DNA of 6,506 nt from Candidatus Brocadiaceae bacterium (GTDB lineage: Bacteria > Planctomycetota > Brocadiia > SM23-32). The stretch covers positions 1 to 6,506 of the forward strand of contig PUNP01000308.1 of the NCBI GenBank assembly GCA_003551785.1. Reading direction: 5' to 3'. This document shows, one piece after another, positions 4,805 to 6,506 of the stretch. Under the pieces are notes generated by a model, which was not told where the DNA came from, made no database searches, and saw only the letters and a list, made by a program, of their open reading frames with translations. The translations under genes were made by a program, and so were the position numbers. Numbering within the stretch: position 1 is the first letter of the stretch; every line of letters starts with the position of its first letter.

Positions 4805-6506
4805 ATGCCAGAGAAAAATTCTTATCTTCGTGATCTCTCAGGGCGCATAAGCGTGCTGATAGAGAGTAATCCGCAAATAAAAAAGCTATTCATCCAGCAC
4901 ATTAACAAAGCAGTTGCCGAAGCCGAAAAATACGCCCAATATTTGCGAGATCAATGGCAAGAGGCCAAAAAGTCAGGCCTGACCACACATGACGAAGATA
5001 AAGACCCCGAAAAATGGCGGTGGTGGACGGCTTACACTGATGACTGGGAATCACTGGGGATGTCGGTATATTTTACCGATGAAGAACATGATGCCGCTTT
5101 TTACCTCCAGAATCCCAAACCGGATCCGCTGACTTATCTTCGCAGAATAATAAGCCCCGCACTTGATTTGGATGTTCATCGAATGGGCTTGGTATCCGAT
5201 GAGGGAGGCCTTGAGAATGAATATGGAGGGCTTGATCTACTGGATTGCCAGTTTACGATTATCGCAATTATCCATGATTCGCAGAACTACAAAGCAGGTC
5301 TTGCCCAGAAACGGATATATTTTAATCCGACCCAAAGACAGATATTGAGCGATCGCCTTTGCCAGGCGGCCTGGTGCGATTTAGAGAAGTGGCAGGATAA
5401 GGAGGATGTCCGCCAAACCCTTGAAACTGCCTTATCTGCGGTAAAGGCAGGCATTGAGCGAAAAATTCAGCAACCGGAAGAAAAACCCACTGAATCTAGG
5501 TCAACCCAAGACGAGCACCAAACTGACGATTGGAAGCAAGATATTTCAGCGGATATTGAGCGGGTAATATCATCCTCGCCTAAGGCATTAGAATGTCTAA
5601 AAAAGGCTGTCTACGACTGGTATGAGAATCTATGTCAAATGCGTAAAGAATATGATGGTCTCCTTGTCCAGCGCAAAGAATATGCACTGAAACTCTCGCA
5701 AGGCACTGACGGTAAACTGTTAAACCCAAAAAAATGCCCATACCCGGACTACCATTGGGATGAGATATATATCCCTGAAAAGCGGATTGCTGTGGAGGGC
5801 TGGTTTCCTGATAAGTTAGATCTGCCGCCGGAGCCCAGGGATATATTACCACTGGAATATGAGAATAAATGCACAGTCACTGAGCAGCATGTCCTCTTAG
5901 CGGCGATTCGTGACAGATACGGGCCAAGCGATAATCTGATAATGCCCTTTGATTATACACTGCCGCCGGCCTTTGCAGAGGAAAATGCATCCGACAACGC
6001 AAAAGAACAGGCACGGCAGGAGTTAGGCATTTTCGTTGCCTGGCGAAACCTTCTTGATTCTGTCGGCAACCTTGCTGAAAAGAACGATTTATGCATTGAT
6101 AGCGGTGATCCGGGCCTAAATAACAAAAAAATGATTGAAGGCTTTTTTAGTGCATTTGAGAAGAGACTTTGTCATGAGGAAGTAGCCGCCCCTGAAACTA
6201 ATGGAGCCCCTGTAATTGAAAAAAAAGCGAATTTCTGGAAATTCATTTTCAATGCAAAATGCGCTCATGTGCCCTCAGACCGACGGGGACTAATGCCTCT
6301 GGAAAAACTGCTAATACCCCCAAACAAACCCTACTCCGCCGTACATTTGCGCGAGATAATACTTCAGGTTCATGGCGATACCCAAATCGCAGGTGCTGAT
6401 ACCGCTAAAGAGTTATTTAATAACCAGGAAGGCTCGAGCAAGGGAAAAGACCGTTCCAGAGAGCACAATAAAGAGAGCAGAGAATATATGCTCCCTGCGA
6501 AAAAAA
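4805..6506 (+). CDS. Large protein of unknown function, 3'-incomplete
   Basis: The frame is open from ATG 4805 to the window edge, 567 codons without a stop, so the gene is real but truncated by the window. The product is acidic and soluble-looking, with no signal peptide or membrane segment. It begins MPEKNSYLRDLSGRISVL. It has a helical, Trp-rich N-terminal part (residues about 1-100), a hydrophobic core segment LDLLDCQFTIIAII at about 144-157, a charged linker at about 225-250, a probably helical stretch at about 255-300, and a Lys/Glu-rich end. Residues about 495-525 contain R-R-G-L-M-P-L-E-K-L-L then PPNKPYSAVHLREII. I find this reminiscent of a short conserved module (leucine-rich stretch, Pro-Gly-x-x-(F/Y)SA-x-x-L) that precedes charged helices in some bacterial multidomain proteins; that is a weak recollection, not a family call. 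The start has only a weak AGG ribosome site. It is divergent from the XRE gene, which may regulate it. Confidence 0.75.
   Translation, partial: MPEKNSYLRDLSGRISVLIESNPQIKKLFIQHINKAVAEAEKYAQYLRDQWQEAKKSGLTTHDEDKDPEKWRWWTAYTDDWESLGMSVYFTDEEHDAAFYLQNPKPDPLTYLRRIISPALDLDVHRMGLVSDEGGLENEYGGLDLLDCQFTIIAIIHDSQNYKAGLAQKRIYFNPTQRQILSDRLCQAAWCDLEKWQDKEDVRQTLETALSAVKAGIERKIQQPEEKPTESRSTQDEHQTDDWKQDISADIERVISSSPKALECLKKAVYDWYENLCQMRKEYDGLLVQRKEYALKLSQGTDGKLLNPKKCPYPDYHWDEIYIPEKRIAVEGWFPDKLDLPPEPRDILPLEYENKCTVTEQHVLLAAIRDRYGPSDNLIMPFDYTLPPAFAEENASDNAKEQARQELGIFVAWRNLLDSVGNLAEKNDLCIDSGDPGLNNKKMIEGFFSAFEKRLCHEEVAAPETNGAPVIEKKANFWKFIFNAKCAHVPSDRRGLMPLEKLLIPPNKPYSAVHLREIILQVHGDTQIAGADTAKELFNNQEGSSKGKDRSREHNKESREYMLPAKK

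Noticed and set aside
4729..4810. Integron attC-like site
   Set aside because: The inverted repeats and GTTATGC near 4802-4808 recall attC, but the required matching RYYYAAC / GTTRRRY core boxes are absent and no integrase or cassette array is seen.
5163..5348. Plus-strand frame of 61 codons
   Set aside because: Out-of-frame shadow within the long plus-strand gene.
5580..5852. Minus-strand frame of 90 codons
   Set aside because: It lies inside the long plus-strand gene and shows no domain or ribosome site; it is a shadow frame.

Overview
The window is bacterial: compact same-strand genes, Shine-Dalgarno sites, sigma-70-like promoter hexamers and an intrinsic terminator. The sequence does not fix the taxon. 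Beta-grasp (ubiquitin-like) domain fusions, bacterial AP2-like domains and long ankyrin proteins together would fit an uncultured planctomycete-like or other PVC-type lineage, but that is inference from gene style only. No rRNA, tRNA, CRISPR array or transposase was seen.

Layout. The left and centre (about 224-3965) hold a tight minus-strand gene cluster, read right to left: a metzincin-type zinc protease with a C-terminal hydrophobic anchor (3965-3315); a protein with an N-terminal ubiquitin-like/MoaD-ThiS-like domain and about 13 ankyrin repeats (3294-1129); a 53-residue orphan protein whose start codon directly abuts the ankyrin gene's stop (1128-967); a second protein with a closely related N-terminal domain fused to an AP2-like DNA-binding domain (950-402); and a possible 49-residue basic protein (373-224). 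Gaps are 20, 0, 16 and 28 nt, so this is almost certainly one operon. Upstream, on the same strand, an XRE-type helix-turn-helix regulator (4555-4256) is separated from the protease by a roughly 225-nt region rich in hairpins. That region ends in an intrinsic terminator immediately before the protease ribosome binding site, which looks like conditional read-through control.

To the right, a divergent intergenic region (4556-4804) carries a good sigma-70-like promoter for a long plus-strand gene (4805 to the window end, at least 567 residues, incomplete, function not recognised). Its leader contains two interleaved stems, compatible with a pseudoknot that would bury the ribosome binding region. 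The first 223 bases are AT-rich and without a convincing gene.

Working model (inference). The regulator and the structured leader control an operon that encodes two different effectors, one for protein binding (ankyrin) and one for DNA binding (AP2). Both carry the same ubiquitin-like N-terminus, alongside a membrane-anchored metalloprotease that could cleave or recognise that domain. No E1-, E2- or JAB-like partner is present here. The combination of metzincin, Ubl-ankyrin, small protein and Ubl-AP2 does not match a system I can name and is the most interesting content of the window.
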